DNA of 10,223 nt, from positions 1 to 10,223 of the forward strand of contig JAMCXR010000035.1 of assembly GCA_023474185.1 (NCBI GenBank), written 5' to 3'. A model generated the notes under the pieces. The model was not told the origin of the DNA. It saw only the letters and a program-made list of their open reading frames with translations, and ran no database searches. Positions 1 to 7,476 of the stretch are shown here, in pieces (position 1 is the stretch's first letter; each line of letters starts with the position of its first letter). This DNA is from Patescibacteria group bacterium (GTDB lineage Bacteria > Patescibacteriota > Minisyncoccia > UBA6257 > Colwellbacteraceae). The position numbers and the translations under genes are program-made.

Positions 1-253
1 TTGACGTTATGTCCGTGTTGGCGCCCGAGGCGGCTGCTCCCAGATTGCTTCTTGCTCCGCTCACCGTTGAGGCTCCGGTTCCTCCGTCGGTGACGGAGAT
101 GGGACCCGGAGTTCCGTTTGGAGGAGATTGGGTGGGATTAACGAAGGCGTGGACGGGTTGGGCGGAGATTATTAGCCAAGCGGACAACATGAAAAGAACG
201 GTGGGTAAGAAAACGGGAAAGAATTTAACTCTGTCGAGCGAGTTTCTCTTCAT
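1..253 (-). CDS. Secreted phage-tail-fibre-like surface protein, N-terminal part (runs off left edge)
   Basis: The 84 visible codons start at ATG 253, directly preceded by an in-frame TAA, so the start is well fixed. Residues 1-36 form a clear signal peptide: a basic n-region (K2, R3, R8, K10), a hydrophobic core at about 11-31, and a V-H-A cleavage site before F37. A Pro/Gly/Asn/Thr-rich stretch follows, then at residues 52-82 a motif beginning ISVTDGGTGAST and continuing SGARSNLGAAASGANTDI. This GGTG-A-T...AR-NLG pattern is familiar from phage tail-fibre proteins and from large secreted proteins of uncultured bacteria, so the protein is probably exported and surface-exposed. The function cannot be told because the rest lies outside the window. 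The overlapping plus-strand frame is its shadow. The gene is the first after rpoD and has its own promoter. The reading is strong; the role (adhesin, fibre or structural protein) is inference. Confidence 0.8.
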   Translation of the reverse strand, partial: MKRNSLDRVKFFPVFLPTVLFMLSAWLIISAQPVHAFVNPTQSPPNGTPGPISVTDGGTGASTVSGARSNLGAAASGANTDITS

Positions 254-263
254 TTATGTTTTG

Positions 264-272
264 ATTATAGCA
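264..272 (-). promoter_or_regulatory. Extended -10 promoter of the secreted-protein gene
   Basis: On the minus strand the sequence reads TGCTATAAT, a perfect TATAAT with the TGn extension, at 272-264. A weak -35 candidate, TTGCGG, lies at 290-285 with a short 15-base spacer, which an extended -10 tolerates. The expected start point is near 257, only about four bases before the ATG at 253, and no Shine-Dalgarno fits in that space. The transcript would be nearly leaderless. Confidence 0.65.
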
Positions 273-380
273 ATTTACGGCCAGCCGCAATAGTAAGGTT
301 ATCAACAGACAACAGGATAAGCGCGCTAGTAAATTAAATCGCAGCTAATACAGGTAATCGACAGGAATATTCACGGACAT

Positions 381-400
381 GAGTCTAGCGACTAGTACTC
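381..400 (-). other. Hairpin spanning the rpoD stop codon
   Basis: The minus strand reads GAGT-A-CTAG-TCG-CTAG-ACTC. It can fold into an 8-bp stem (GAGT with ACTC, CTAG with CTAG) with one bulged A and a three-base loop. The TAG stop of rpoD lies inside the left arm. No U-run follows, so it is not a classical intrinsic terminator; it may mark or protect the 3' end of the rpoD message. The rest of the 254-391 gap shows only the downstream promoter. Confidence 0.35.
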
Positions 401-1660
401 TGCTAATTTCTGCGCTTTTTCGTGCTCGCGTATTTTTTGAATGGCTTTGGCCTCGATTTGTCTGATGCGCTCCCTCGTCACGTTAAAGACCCTTCCTACT
501 TCCTCCAGGGTGTGGGTAGCGCCGTCTTTCAAACCGAACCGCATTTCGAGAATCTGCCTTTCGCGTTCGGTAAGTTCGCCGACTATTTCGTTTATTTGGT
601 CGCGCAAAAGCTCGTAAGATGCTTTTTGCTCCGGAGTCAGGCTTTTTTCGTCCTTAATCAAGTCTCCGAGCATCGACTTGTCGTCCTCCCCGCCTATCGG
701 CGACTCGAGCGAAACTACTTCCTGGGAAATCTTTTGGATGTTTCTGACTTTTTCGACGTCCATTCCCATTTCAATGGCTATTTCTTCAGTTAAAGGCTCC
801 CGTCCCAATTCTTGAGCCAGCTTTCTTTTGACTTGGGTGTATTTGGAGATGGTTTCAATCATATGAACCGGTATCCTGATGGTGCGCGACTGGTCGGCTA
901 AAGCGCGGGTAATTGCCTGCCTAATCCACCAGGTGGCATAAGTAGAAAACTTAAACCCCCGCCGGTAATCGAATTTCTCCACGGCTCGGAAAAGGCCGAT
1001 GTTCCCCTCTTGAATCAGGTCGGAAATGCTTAGGGGTCCGCGGTTGACGTATCTTTTAGCGATGGAAACCACTAGCCTCAAGTTGGCCTTGATAAGCTTC
1101 TGGCGGGCGCCCTCGTCGCCGCGAAGAATCCGCTTGGCCAGCTCTTTTTCTTCCTGCGAAGTCAACAGTGGAGTGCGGCCTATTTCCCGAAGGTACATTT
1201 GCACGTTGTCGGAAACCGGCTCGCTGATATTGGTGGCTTCCATCAACTCCTTTTCGCTCACTTCCTCCCCCGGAATCTCAATGAGCGAATCGACATAGAC
1301 CACCTTGATGTTCTCGCTCTCCAAACGATCATAAATATCCTCCAAAAAAGATGGATCGGTTTCTATCCGCGGAAAATAATTCAGCATTTCCAAATCGGTG
1401 ACGAACCCTTTGCTGCGGCCGCGGACCAAAAGCTCTTCCAGCATCCCCTCCTGCTGGGTATTCAATTTTTCCGCTTTCAAGCGTTTGGTCGGCGCCGCTT
1501 TGCGTTTGGCGGCGGAAACGGCGCGCTTGGCGGCGGTTTTTTTAACGTTGGCCGCCGGCTTTTTTTTGGCCTGGGGTCTCTTTTTCCCCGCCGGTTTCTT
1601 CTTGGCGCGCTTAATCCTCAGCCGGCCATAGTGCCTCTTAGCCTGCGTTTTCTTTTGCAT
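392..1660 (-). CDS. rpoD: Primary sigma factor RpoD (sigma-70)
   Basis: A 422-residue housekeeping sigma factor that directs RNA polymerase to -35/-10 promoters. Residues 1-65 are an unusual tail very rich in Lys, Ala and Arg, with repeated AKKKPA-like units. A region 1.1-like segment follows at about 67-125 (the [13 protein letters not shown] motif). Region 1.2 begins near 149 ([10 protein letters not shown]). Region 2 spans about 186-258, including [18 protein letters not shown] and the -10-binding segment [12 protein letters not shown]. Region 3 spans about 266-345, and region 4 about 357-416 with the helix-turn-helix [19 protein letters not shown]. The ATG at 1660 is preferred over an in-frame ATG at 1732, which would add 24 residues lying over dnaG and unlike any sigma factor. 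The gene overlaps the end of dnaG by 23 bases and has no good Shine-Dalgarno, suggesting translational coupling. The dnaG-rpoD order matches the macromolecular synthesis operon; rpsU is absent. The stop is TAG. Confidence 0.95.
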   Translation of the reverse strand: MQKKTQAKRHYGRLRIKRAKKKPAGKKRPQAKKKPAANVKKTAAKRAVSAAKRKAAPTKRLKAEKLNTQQEGMLEELLVRGRSKGFVTDLEMLNYFPRIETDPSFLEDIYDRLESENIKVVYVDSLIEIPGEEVSEKELMEATNISEPVSDNVQMYLREIGRTPLLTSQEEKELAKRILRGDEGARQKLIKANLRLVVSIAKRYVNRGPLSISDLIQEGNIGLFRAVEKFDYRRGFKFSTYATWWIRQAITRALADQSRTIRIPVHMIETISKYTQVKRKLAQELGREPLTEEIAIEMGMDVEKVRNIQKISQEVVSLESPIGGEDDKSMLGDLIKDEKSLTPEQKASYELLRDQINEIVGELTERERQILEMRFGLKDGATHTLEEVGRVFNVTRERIRQIEAKAIQKIREHEKAQKLAEY

Positions 1661-3401
1661 GTCTAATATCTTGGATTTTTTTGGATATTTCGTCAAACTG
1701 GCGGAGAACCGGAAGCAGCTTTTCCTCCCCATTTTGGCTTTCCAAAGAAGCGATTTCCCTGGCCAGGGAAGCCTTTTCGAGAACCAGACACTCTATCTCC
1801 AGCTCGCGCAAAAGAGCCTCTACTTCCTTGCCGACAAGTTCTTCGTCGACCAAAAGATCGGCCTCCAGGCCGCCGCGCAGCGCAATGATGTTTAACAGCT
1901 CCTTCGTCTCGGCCGGTAAAGCGTCGGCGCCGTTTTCCTCGGACAGAGAATAGGCAGCTAGATATTTTTCCGGCAAGTATCCCTTGTATGGCTCTATTTT
2001 TTTCTGCAATTCTCGCCGCTCAGCCAGCAACCCGAGGAGGCGTAAAGCAATCAACTCCCTTCTGCTTTCCGGTTTGAATTCCGCTCCTCGAACGCCGGAA
2101 ACGACGCTCTCCGCCAGGGTCTCTCCCGCTCTGTTCCCGACCAAGGAAATTTTTTCCATTTCCTCGGTCAGCTCCTTCTCGCCCACTCCGGTTCGGTAAG
2201 ACAGTTCTCTTATCCAGGAAGAACGCTCGATCGGGCTCCAAATCCGGCTGATCTTGTCCAGTACCAGTCTGATCGCGAGCCTGTCCGGAACTCGGCCGCC
2301 GTTCACCAAACGCCTGTCGAAAATGAAATCCATCGCCGATTTAGCCCGGCCGATCATCGGAGCCAAGCCTTCGGAATTTTTTTCCGCCGCCTCCGCGGCG
2401 TCCTTACTCTCGTCCCACTGAACGACTAGAACGCTAAAGTCGGCCGCCGTCGCCAAATCGATGGCTTTTTCCGCCGCCAGCCTGCCGGCTTCATCGTTAT
2501 CGAACCCCAAAGCCAGGCGATTAGCCGTTTTTCTCAGGGTGCGCAGGTGTTCGGCGGTCAAAGCAGTACCGGAAGTCGCCACTGCGTTTCTCACTCCGGC
2601 CTGCCAAGCCATCAAAAAGTCCATTTGCCCCTCGAGCAATACGGCTAGTCCGCTGTCACGAATTTCTTTTTTGCTGCGCCAAAATCCGTAAAGAATTTTG
2701 GATTTGGCGAAAATCGGCGTTTCAGGGCTGTTAACGTATTTGCCGACGTTTTCGGTTTCGAGTTCCGGCAGTATCCGGCCGGTAAACCCGACTATTTTCC
2801 CGAAGTGGTTGTGAATCGGAAACATGATGCGCCCGCGGAAACGATCGATGTACTTGCCGTTGTCCGCCCTGAAAACCAGGCCGGAGCGGACGATATCCGC
2901 CAGTTCGAACTTGCGGTCGATCAGATTTACGGTTAAGGCGTCATACGATTCCGGGGCGAATCCTACCTCGAACTCCTCCATCGTTTCCGGTTTCAGCTTC
3001 CGGCCCTCGAGATATTTCAGGGCTCGGTTCGATTCTCCGAGCTTATCTCTGAAAAAATCGGCGGCGGAGCGTTGTATCTCGTAGAGCACGCCGAACTGTT
3101 TCTCCTCGGCAGGTGCGTAGCGCTTAAGTTCAACTCCGGCCTTCTCGGCTAAAATGCGCAGAGCCTCGTAAAATTCCAGGTTTTCAAATAAGGAAACGAA
3201 TTTGATAACGTCGCCCCCGAGATTGCAACCGAAGCAATGCCAAATTTGCCTTTCCGGAGAAACTATCAAGGAGGGGGTTTTCTCGGCGTGAAACGGGCAG
3301 ACTGCCTTAAAATTCCTTCCTGCCGGCCTTAACTCGATATAGCTTTTGAGCACATCGACGATGTCCAGTTTTTCTTTTATTTCCTCGATGGGAGAGGCCA
3401 T
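1638..3401 (-). CDS. dnaG: DNA primase DnaG
   Basis: A 587-residue primase that makes RNA primers at the replication fork, of normal bacterial length. The N-terminal CHC2 zinc domain holds its ligands at C35, H38, C56 and C59. The RNA-polymerase core carries [10 protein letters not shown] (187-196), GFTGRIL (205-211) and the hallmark [19 protein letters not shown] (221-239). The Toprim metal site is E257 in LLEGQMDF, plus D301 and D303 in GFDNDEAG, where Asn replaces the usual Gly of DGD. A helical C-terminal region, about 445-587, fits the helicase-binding domain and ends in a charged coiled-coil-like stretch. The ATG at 3401 gives the typical start [18 protein letters not shown]. It follows the ddl stop by only two bases, so the two genes are almost certainly co-transcribed and probably coupled. 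The stop is TAA, the only non-TAG stop seen in the window. Confidence 0.96.
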   Translation of the reverse strand: MASPIEEIKEKLDIVDVLKSYIELRPAGRNFKAVCPFHAEKTPSLIVSPERQIWHCFGCNLGGDVIKFVSLFENLEFYEALRILAEKAGVELKRYAPAEEKQFGVLYEIQRSAADFFRDKLGESNRALKYLEGRKLKPETMEEFEVGFAPESYDALTVNLIDRKFELADIVRSGLVFRADNGKYIDRFRGRIMFPIHNHFGKIVGFTGRILPELETENVGKYVNSPETPIFAKSKILYGFWRSKKEIRDSGLAVLLEGQMDFLMAWQAGVRNAVATSGTALTAEHLRTLRKTANRLALGFDNDEAGRLAAEKAIDLATAADFSVLVVQWDESKDAAEAAEKNSEGLAPMIGRAKSAMDFIFDRRLVNGGRVPDRLAIRLVLDKISRIWSPIERSSWIRELSYRTGVGEKELTEEMEKISLVGNRAGETLAESVVSGVRGAEFKPESRRELIALRLLGLLAERRELQKKIEPYKGYLPEKYLAAYSLSEENGADALPAETKELLNIIALRGGLEADLLVDEELVGKEVEALLRELEIECLVLEKASLAREIASLESQNGEEKLLPVLRQFDEISKKIQDIRHAKENAG

Positions 3402-3403
3402 GG

Positions 3404-4357
3404 CTATGCTTCACGCTTTCTTAATAACGCTTGTTCGATAATCGTGTCCAGCAGCAACGGGAACGGTATTCCGGAAGCCGAAGCGGCTTTCGGAAACAGG
3501 CTGTTTTCGGTCAATCCCGGCAAAGTGTTGGTTTCCAAAATAAACAACTTGCCGTCCGCCGTCAAAATGAAATCGCTTCGGGAGAAGCCGTAAGCCCCGA
3601 TGGCCTTATGCGCCCTGACCGCGCTTCTTCGAATGTCGTCAGCAACCGAGTCGGCAAAGGAAACCGGACGTTCCTCCGTTTCCGTAGAATGATACTTGGA
3701 TCGGTAGTCGAAGAATTCTCCGGCTGGAATCACTTGGAGCGGCTGGAGCGGTTCAACCTTCTCGCCGACCTCGAGCACGCTGCCGGCGATTTCCGTTCCG
3801 TCGACGTATTCTTGCACTATCGCTTCCTTGCTCAAGTTTAACGCCTTTTCCACTGCCGTCCACAAATCCTCGGCGCGCCGCACCAGACTCACGCCCAGAG
3901 ACGAACCCTGGTCGGCCGGTTTGACTATCAGGGGCAAATCCAGAGGGACGCTTAAAGGATAACCCTTTCGCCAACCGGACTCGTAACGGCTAATTATTAC
4001 AAACCGCGGCACATTCAGGCCAACTGCTTTAAAAAGACGATAGGAAAAAATCTTATTCATCCCCAGGGCGCTGGCCAGCGCGCCGCTTCCGGTATAAGGA
4101 AGATCAAAGTGCTCGAGTAGGTCCTGAACCGCGCCGTCCTCGCCGTACTTGCCGTGCAAAGCGACAAACATCACGTCAGCTTTGTTTCTAATTTCTTCTA
4201 ATTCTACCGGCCATTTGCCGTCGCGGCGGATATGAACGGGAATGGCTTCGTACTTTTCCGGAGAAAGATCGGCCAAAACTCTCCGGCCGCTTAAAACCGA
4301 GATTTCGTGTTCCGGCGACGGTCCGCCGAATAAGACAGCGACGGATAGTTTTCTCAC
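3404..4357 (-). CDS. ddl: D-alanine--D-alanine ligase
   Basis: An ATP-grasp enzyme that joins two D-alanines for the peptidoglycan stem peptide in the cytoplasm. From the GTG at 4357 it has 317 residues, the usual length. Motifs in order are LFGGPSPEHEISVLSG near the N-terminus, ALHGKYGEDG, SALGMNK, the ATP-binding stretch PLIVKPADQGSSLGV, the omega-loop FFDYRSKYHS, then SRSDF and the metal-binding ILETNTLPGLTENSLFPKAA. The Tyr in SKYHS matches the residue that favours D-Ala over D-lactate as second substrate, so an ordinary Ddl rather than a Van-type ligase is predicted. An in-frame TTG at 4363 would add two residues. GTG is preferred because it yields MRKLSVAVLFGG, typical of the family, and because a -10 box lies 7 bases upstream of it. 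An in-frame TGA closes the frame above both. The stop is TAG. It implies the cell makes peptidoglycan. Confidence 0.95.
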   Translation of the reverse strand: MRKLSVAVLFGGPSPEHEISVLSGRRVLADLSPEKYEAIPVHIRRDGKWPVELEEIRNKADVMFVALHGKYGEDGAVQDLLEHFDLPYTGSGALASALGMNKIFSYRLFKAVGLNVPRFVIISRYESGWRKGYPLSVPLDLPLIVKPADQGSSLGVSLVRRAEDLWTAVEKALNLSKEAIVQEYVDGTEIAGSVLEVGEKVEPLQPLQVIPAGEFFDYRSKYHSTETEERPVSFADSVADDIRRSAVRAHKAIGAYGFSRSDFILTADGKLFILETNTLPGLTENSLFPKAASASGIPFPLLLDTIIEQALLRKREA

Positions 4358-4364
4358 TGCCAAA

Positions 4365-4394
4365 AGTATAAGTCTCGGCGGAGCTTTCCGACAA
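4365..4394 (-). promoter_or_regulatory. Candidate promoter for ddl-dnaG-rpoD
   Basis: On the minus strand TTGTCG (4394-4389, four of six to consensus) and TATACT (4370-4365, five of six) are separated by 18 bases. The -10 ends 7 bases before the GTG of ddl, so the predicted start point is at or one base before the start codon. No Shine-Dalgarno is present. This 57-base gap is one of the larger ones here, which fits an internal promoter for the housekeeping unit. Confidence 0.5.
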
Positions 4395-4414
4395 GCGGCG
4401 GGTCAAAAGGAAAG

Positions 4415-4867
4415 CTAGCCCGTAAGCGACTTGGCCGTCCGCCAGCCGTCGATTCCCCAGAACTCGCCGGCCCTAAAAAAATAGCAGACGACAAGAACGG
4501 CTGCGTAAATAATGTGCTGATCGATCAAAAAGCCGTTGGGCACGATAGGCAAACTGTTCGAGGCGAAATAATAAAGCAGCATCAAAGCTGCCCCAAGAGG
4601 CGCCGACCATTTAATCCAAAATCCGAAGATGAGCGACAAACCCAAAAGCGTCAGTCCCCACTCATTGAACACGTTAATCAACCCGATGAGAAGCGGGTGG
4701 GTCAAAAATGCGTAAAATCCGCCAAATGTTTTCGCGCTCTCCAGAAACCCGGCCGCGCTCCACGAAGCGTTCAGAACCTTGGTGATTCCGGCATAAAAAA
4801 AGAGCCAGCCCAAAAGGACGCGTAAAACAAAAATCGATGCTTCTTGGTAACGGCTGAGAGTTTTCAT
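4415..4867 (-). CDS. DoxX/DoxD-family small membrane protein
   Basis: A 150-residue hydrophobic protein with about four predicted membrane segments, near residues 11-32, 68-86, 88-102 and 117-132. It has the DoxX-like opening LRVLLGWLFFYAGITKVLN and a conserved-looking middle with NEWGLTLLGLSLIFG. The family is named after a subunit of archaeal thiosulfate:quinone oxidoreductase, but most bacterial members have no proven role, so no enzyme activity is assigned. It follows copB by 31 bases and is probably co-transcribed with it, which hints at a membrane redox or metal-stress role; this is only inference. The start is supported by a strong ribosome-binding site. The stop is TAG. Confidence 0.8.
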   Translation of the reverse strand: MKTLSRYQEASIFVLRVLLGWLFFYAGITKVLNASWSAAGFLESAKTFGGFYAFLTHPLLIGLINVFNEWGLTLLGLSLIFGFWIKWSAPLGAALMLLYYFASNSLPIVPNGFLIDQHIIYAAVLVVCYFFRAGEFWGIDGWRTAKSLTG

Positions 4868-4869
4868 CA

Positions 4870-4882
4870 GATCACTTCTTTT
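4870..4882 (-). promoter_or_regulatory. Long Shine-Dalgarno site of doxX
   Basis: AAAAGAAGTGATC on the minus strand agrees at 11 of 13 bases with AAAGGAGGTGATC, the complement of the usual 16S rRNA 3' end. The GAAG core lies 7 bases before the ATG. It is the only strong Shine-Dalgarno site I find in the window and fixes the doxX start. Confidence 0.6.
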
Positions 4883-4898
4883 ACGACGTCTGTAAATT

Positions 4899-6905
4899 CT
4901 AAACCTTTTCCACCCGCAACGACAAGGCGTTCAGGACGACTATAATCGAGCTCAAACTCATGACGAGCGCTCCCCATTCCGGGCGTAGCAATATTCCCCA
5001 GCGGTATAAAACTCCGGCGGCAACCGGAATCGCCACCACGTTGTATCCGGCAGCCCACGCCAGGTTTTCGCGCATTTTTCTCATCGTCCTCCGGCTCAGC
5101 CTTAAAAGGTAGAGAGCTCCCCTCAAGTCGCTGCTCGCCAAAATGACATCCGCCGATTCTATCGCCACCTGCGTCCCGCCGCCGATGGCTATGCCGATGT
5201 CTGCCTGGGTCAGACTCGGCGCATCGTTAATCCCGTCGCCCACCATGGCGACCATGCGTTTTTCTTTCTGCAAACTCTTAATGACCGACATTTTGTTTTC
5301 AGGAAGGACGCCGGCAAAATATTTTTCGATGCCCAAGCTGCCTGCCAAAAGTTTGGCCGTTTCCTCGTTGTCCCCGGTAAGCATTGCTACTTTGACCCCA
5401 AGTTTTTTTGCGGCAGCAATAACCGCTTTAGCTTCCGGACGAGGACTGTCCGCTAAAGCGATTATCCCGAGAACGCCGCCTTTTCCAGAAACCCAAGTCA
5501 AGCTTTTTCCCTCGCTGGCCAACCGGTCGGCTACTTCCGACCAGGCAGAAGTATCGATGCCCGATTCATTAACGAACTCCCGACTGCCGACGAAAACGTT
5601 CTCCCCGAGGACGGTGCCGCTGCCGCCTTTACCCGCCAATGTTTGGTAATTCTCCGCCGGACCGAAGCTCAAGTTCCGACTGCTCGCGGCTTTGACGATA
5701 GCCATGGCAATGAAGTGCATTGAGTTAATTTCCACCGAGGCGGCGGCGCGCAGCAACTCCGCTTCGCTCAAACCGCGCTTGGGCACGATGTCCGTCACGG
5801 AAAATTCGCCTCTGGTCAGCGTTCCTGTTTTGTCGAAAACCAAATACTGTAGCTGGCTGATTTTCTCCAACACTTCGCCGCTTTTTATCACCACCCCGTT
5901 TTTGGCGGCCAAAGAAGTGGAAATAGTGGTCACCGTCGGGATGGCCAACCCCAGCGCGTGTGGACAAGCGATGACTATCACCGTAATCGCCAAAGTCAGG
6001 GCAAAAACCAAACCGTTTCCCGAAAAAAAGTTCCAGAACACAAAAGCGAATATTCCGCTTCCCAAAGCTGCGACGGTTAGAATATTAGCCGCACGGTCGG
6101 CCAAAGCCTCGACTTTCGGCTTGGATTTCTGAGCTTGTTCGACCAAGGCTGAAACCTGAGACAAATAAGTTTCGCTGCCCGAGCGGCTAACGGAAATGGT
6201 TAGTGAGCCGTCATAGTTAAGGCTGCCTCCTATCACTTCCGAGCCGGGAGATTTTGGCACCGGTTTGGACTCTCCGGTGAGGAGCACCTCGCTCACCGAA
6301 GAGGATCCGCTCAAAACCGTTCCATCAGCCGGAATTTTTTCTCCCGGACGCACCAAGACCTTGTCTCCTTTTCTCAGTTTGAAGCTCTCGACATCGGAAA
6401 GATTGTTCTCCGATACAAGATGAGCCATAGGCGGAATCAGGTTTAAAAGCTCGCGCAGGGCGTCGGTCGTTCCGCTCACCGCCGCCATTTCCAGCCAATG
6501 CCCGAAAAGCAGAACCACTACCAAAGTCGTCGTTTCCCAATAAAAGTTGGCGCCTTTGAAAATAAAAGTGCTGGCGGCGGAGAAAAGATAGGCCGCAAGC
6601 ACGGCCACGGCAACAAGGGTCATCATTCCGTAATTTCTCGACTTCAACTCGGAAAGTGAGCCTTTCAAAAAGGGCCAGCCGCCGTACCAGACTATTATGG
6701 AAGCCAGGAAGAACGAAAGGTAAGAGGAGTAGCTCGGCTCAAAAACAAAGCGCAAAAAAGACTGGACGACCGGGGCCAAAAGCACAACAGGAACGGCCAA
6801 GAACAAAGAAACCAGCAATCTTCTTTTAAAATCCCCGACCATCATCGCCTGATGGTTGTGCGGCGAAGAACCGACATGCGCCGTTGAGCGCGAATGGGTT
6901 TCCAT
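4899..6905 (-). CDS. copB: CopB-type copper-translocating P1B ATPase
   Basis: A 668-residue heavy-metal P-type ATPase that pumps copper or a similar ion across the cytoplasmic membrane using ATP. Hallmarks are actuator LTGES (209-213), transmembrane metal site CPH (314-316) in IACPHALGLAIP, phosphorylated D358 in DKTGTLT, TGDN (510-513) and GDGINDAP (556-563). CPH rather than CPC, together with LLFGHWLEMAAVSG and MSLSSIIVVLNA, places it in the CopB (P1B-3) group. There is no N-terminal CxxC heavy-metal domain, only a short His-containing tail (H4, H10, H16, H18). Oddity: where most members have SEHP, this one has SMHF (395-398), keeping the His but losing Glu and Pro. The start is ATG 6905; a TATAAT lies exactly 6 bases upstream and no Shine-Dalgarno is seen. 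The stop is TAG. Family assignment is firm; the exact metal is inferred. Confidence 0.93.
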   Translation of the reverse strand: METHSRSTAHVGSSPHNHQAMMVGDFKRRLLVSLFLAVPVVLLAPVVQSFLRFVFEPSYSSYLSFFLASIIVWYGGWPFLKGSLSELKSRNYGMMTLVAVAVLAAYLFSAASTFIFKGANFYWETTTLVVVLLFGHWLEMAAVSGTTDALRELLNLIPPMAHLVSENNLSDVESFKLRKGDKVLVRPGEKIPADGTVLSGSSSVSEVLLTGESKPVPKSPGSEVIGGSLNYDGSLTISVSRSGSETYLSQVSALVEQAQKSKPKVEALADRAANILTVAALGSGIFAFVFWNFFSGNGLVFALTLAITVIVIACPHALGLAIPTVTTISTSLAAKNGVVIKSGEVLEKISQLQYLVFDKTGTLTRGEFSVTDIVPKRGLSEAELLRAAASVEINSMHFIAMAIVKAASSRNLSFGPAENYQTLAGKGGSGTVLGENVFVGSREFVNESGIDTSAWSEVADRLASEGKSLTWVSGKGGVLGIIALADSPRPEAKAVIAAAKKLGVKVAMLTGDNEETAKLLAGSLGIEKYFAGVLPENKMSVIKSLQKEKRMVAMVGDGINDAPSLTQADIGIAIGGGTQVAIESADVILASSDLRGALYLLRLSRRTMRKMRENLAWAAGYNVVAIPVAAGVLYRWGILLRPEWGALVMSLSSIIVVLNALSLRVEKV

Positions 6906-6911
6906 ATTCGT

Positions 6912-6917
6912 ATTATA
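6912..6917 (-). promoter_or_regulatory. -10 box for leaderless copB transcript
   Basis: TATAAT on the minus strand (6917-6912) is separated by exactly 6 bases from the ATG of copB, so the expected +1 is the A of the start codon. No convincing -35 is visible at 16-18 bases; the sequence there is about TCTAGT, over the cobO stop. It lies in the 30-base cobO-copB gap and would let copB-doxX be expressed separately from nrdJ-cobO. Confidence 0.5.
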
Positions 6918-6935
6918 AAGCCATTGTCGAACTTA

Positions 6936-7469
6936 CTAGAACTCCAAGCCGTTCTCGGCAATCTTCCCCTCCTTGTAAGGATGCTTGATTTCCCTCATCT
7001 CGGTCACCAAGTCCGCCGTTTCAATGACATCCGGATCGGCGTCGCGCCCGGTGAGGATGAGATGGAACTTTTTTGATTTTTGCAGTTCTTTTACTTCCGC
7101 CAAGTCCTTCAAAACTTGCTCTTTGGGAATTAAGCCAAGCTTCAGCGCCACGTTAAATTCGTCGGCGATAATCAGGTAATAGCGCAGTGACCTAGCCGAA
7201 TCCATCACCCCCTTCCAGGTTTCTTCCGCCGCTTCCTTATGCTCCTCGATGGGCAGAGTGTCGCCCATGATGCCGACGAAACCCTTGCCGCCTTTGACAA
7301 TCTTGAACCATTCGCCGAAAGCCGGCGCTATCTTATCTTCCCCGGAAATCCAGGGACCCTTGATAAATTGGTACATTACCGCGCGTTTCCCGTCTCCTAT
7401 CGCCCGCAAGGCTTGCCCCAAAGCAGCAGTCGTTTTTCCTTTTCCGTCCCCGGTAAAAACTATGATCAT
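6936..7469 (-). CDS. cobO: Corrinoid (cob(I)alamin) adenosyltransferase, CobO/CobA/BtuR type
   Basis: A 177-residue cytoplasmic enzyme that transfers the 5'-deoxyadenosyl group of ATP to reduced corrinoid, making adenosylcobalamin. The family P-loop GDGKGKTT is at residues 7-14, YQFIKG follows near 33-38, the acidic pair is in ADEFNVAL (102-109), and the C-terminal block runs from LILTGRDADPD through ADLVTEM to IKHPYKEG. The length is close to the family norm, slightly short at the N-terminus. It begins 7 bases after the nrdJ stop and must share its transcript; the product is the radical cofactor of that reductase. No other B12 gene is present, which fits salvage of outside corrinoid rather than synthesis, though the rest of the genome is not visible. 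There is no obvious Shine-Dalgarno. The stop is TAG. Confidence 0.93.
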   Translation of the reverse strand: MIIVFTGDGKGKTTAALGQALRAIGDGKRAVMYQFIKGPWISGEDKIAPAFGEWFKIVKGGKGFVGIMGDTLPIEEHKEAAEETWKGVMDSARSLRYYLIIADEFNVALKLGLIPKEQVLKDLAEVKELQKSKKFHLILTGRDADPDVIETADLVTEMREIKHPYKEGKIAENGLEF

Positions 7470-7476
7470 TTATTGG

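Noticed and set aside
9..293. Plus-strand open frame at the left edge
   Set aside because: It is antisense to the secreted-protein gene, whose signal peptide and tail-fibre motif are convincing; the plus-strand translation resembles nothing.
422..1666. Several plus-strand open frames opposite rpoD
   Set aside because: The minus strand encodes a full sigma-70 with all regions; the plus frames are shadows with no motif.
1661..1732. Longer rpoD start at ATG 1732
   Set aside because: It adds 24 residues that lie over dnaG codons in another frame and do not resemble sigma factors; ATG 1660 gives the basic tail directly.
4867..5058. Short minus-strand frame ending at the doxX start
   Set aside because: It lies in another frame inside copB, whose C-terminal membrane segments are conserved there; no motif is present.
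5143..5649. 168-codon plus-strand frame opposite copB
   Set aside because: Antisense to the conserved DKTGT to GDGINDAP part of the ATPase; a low-complexity shadow.
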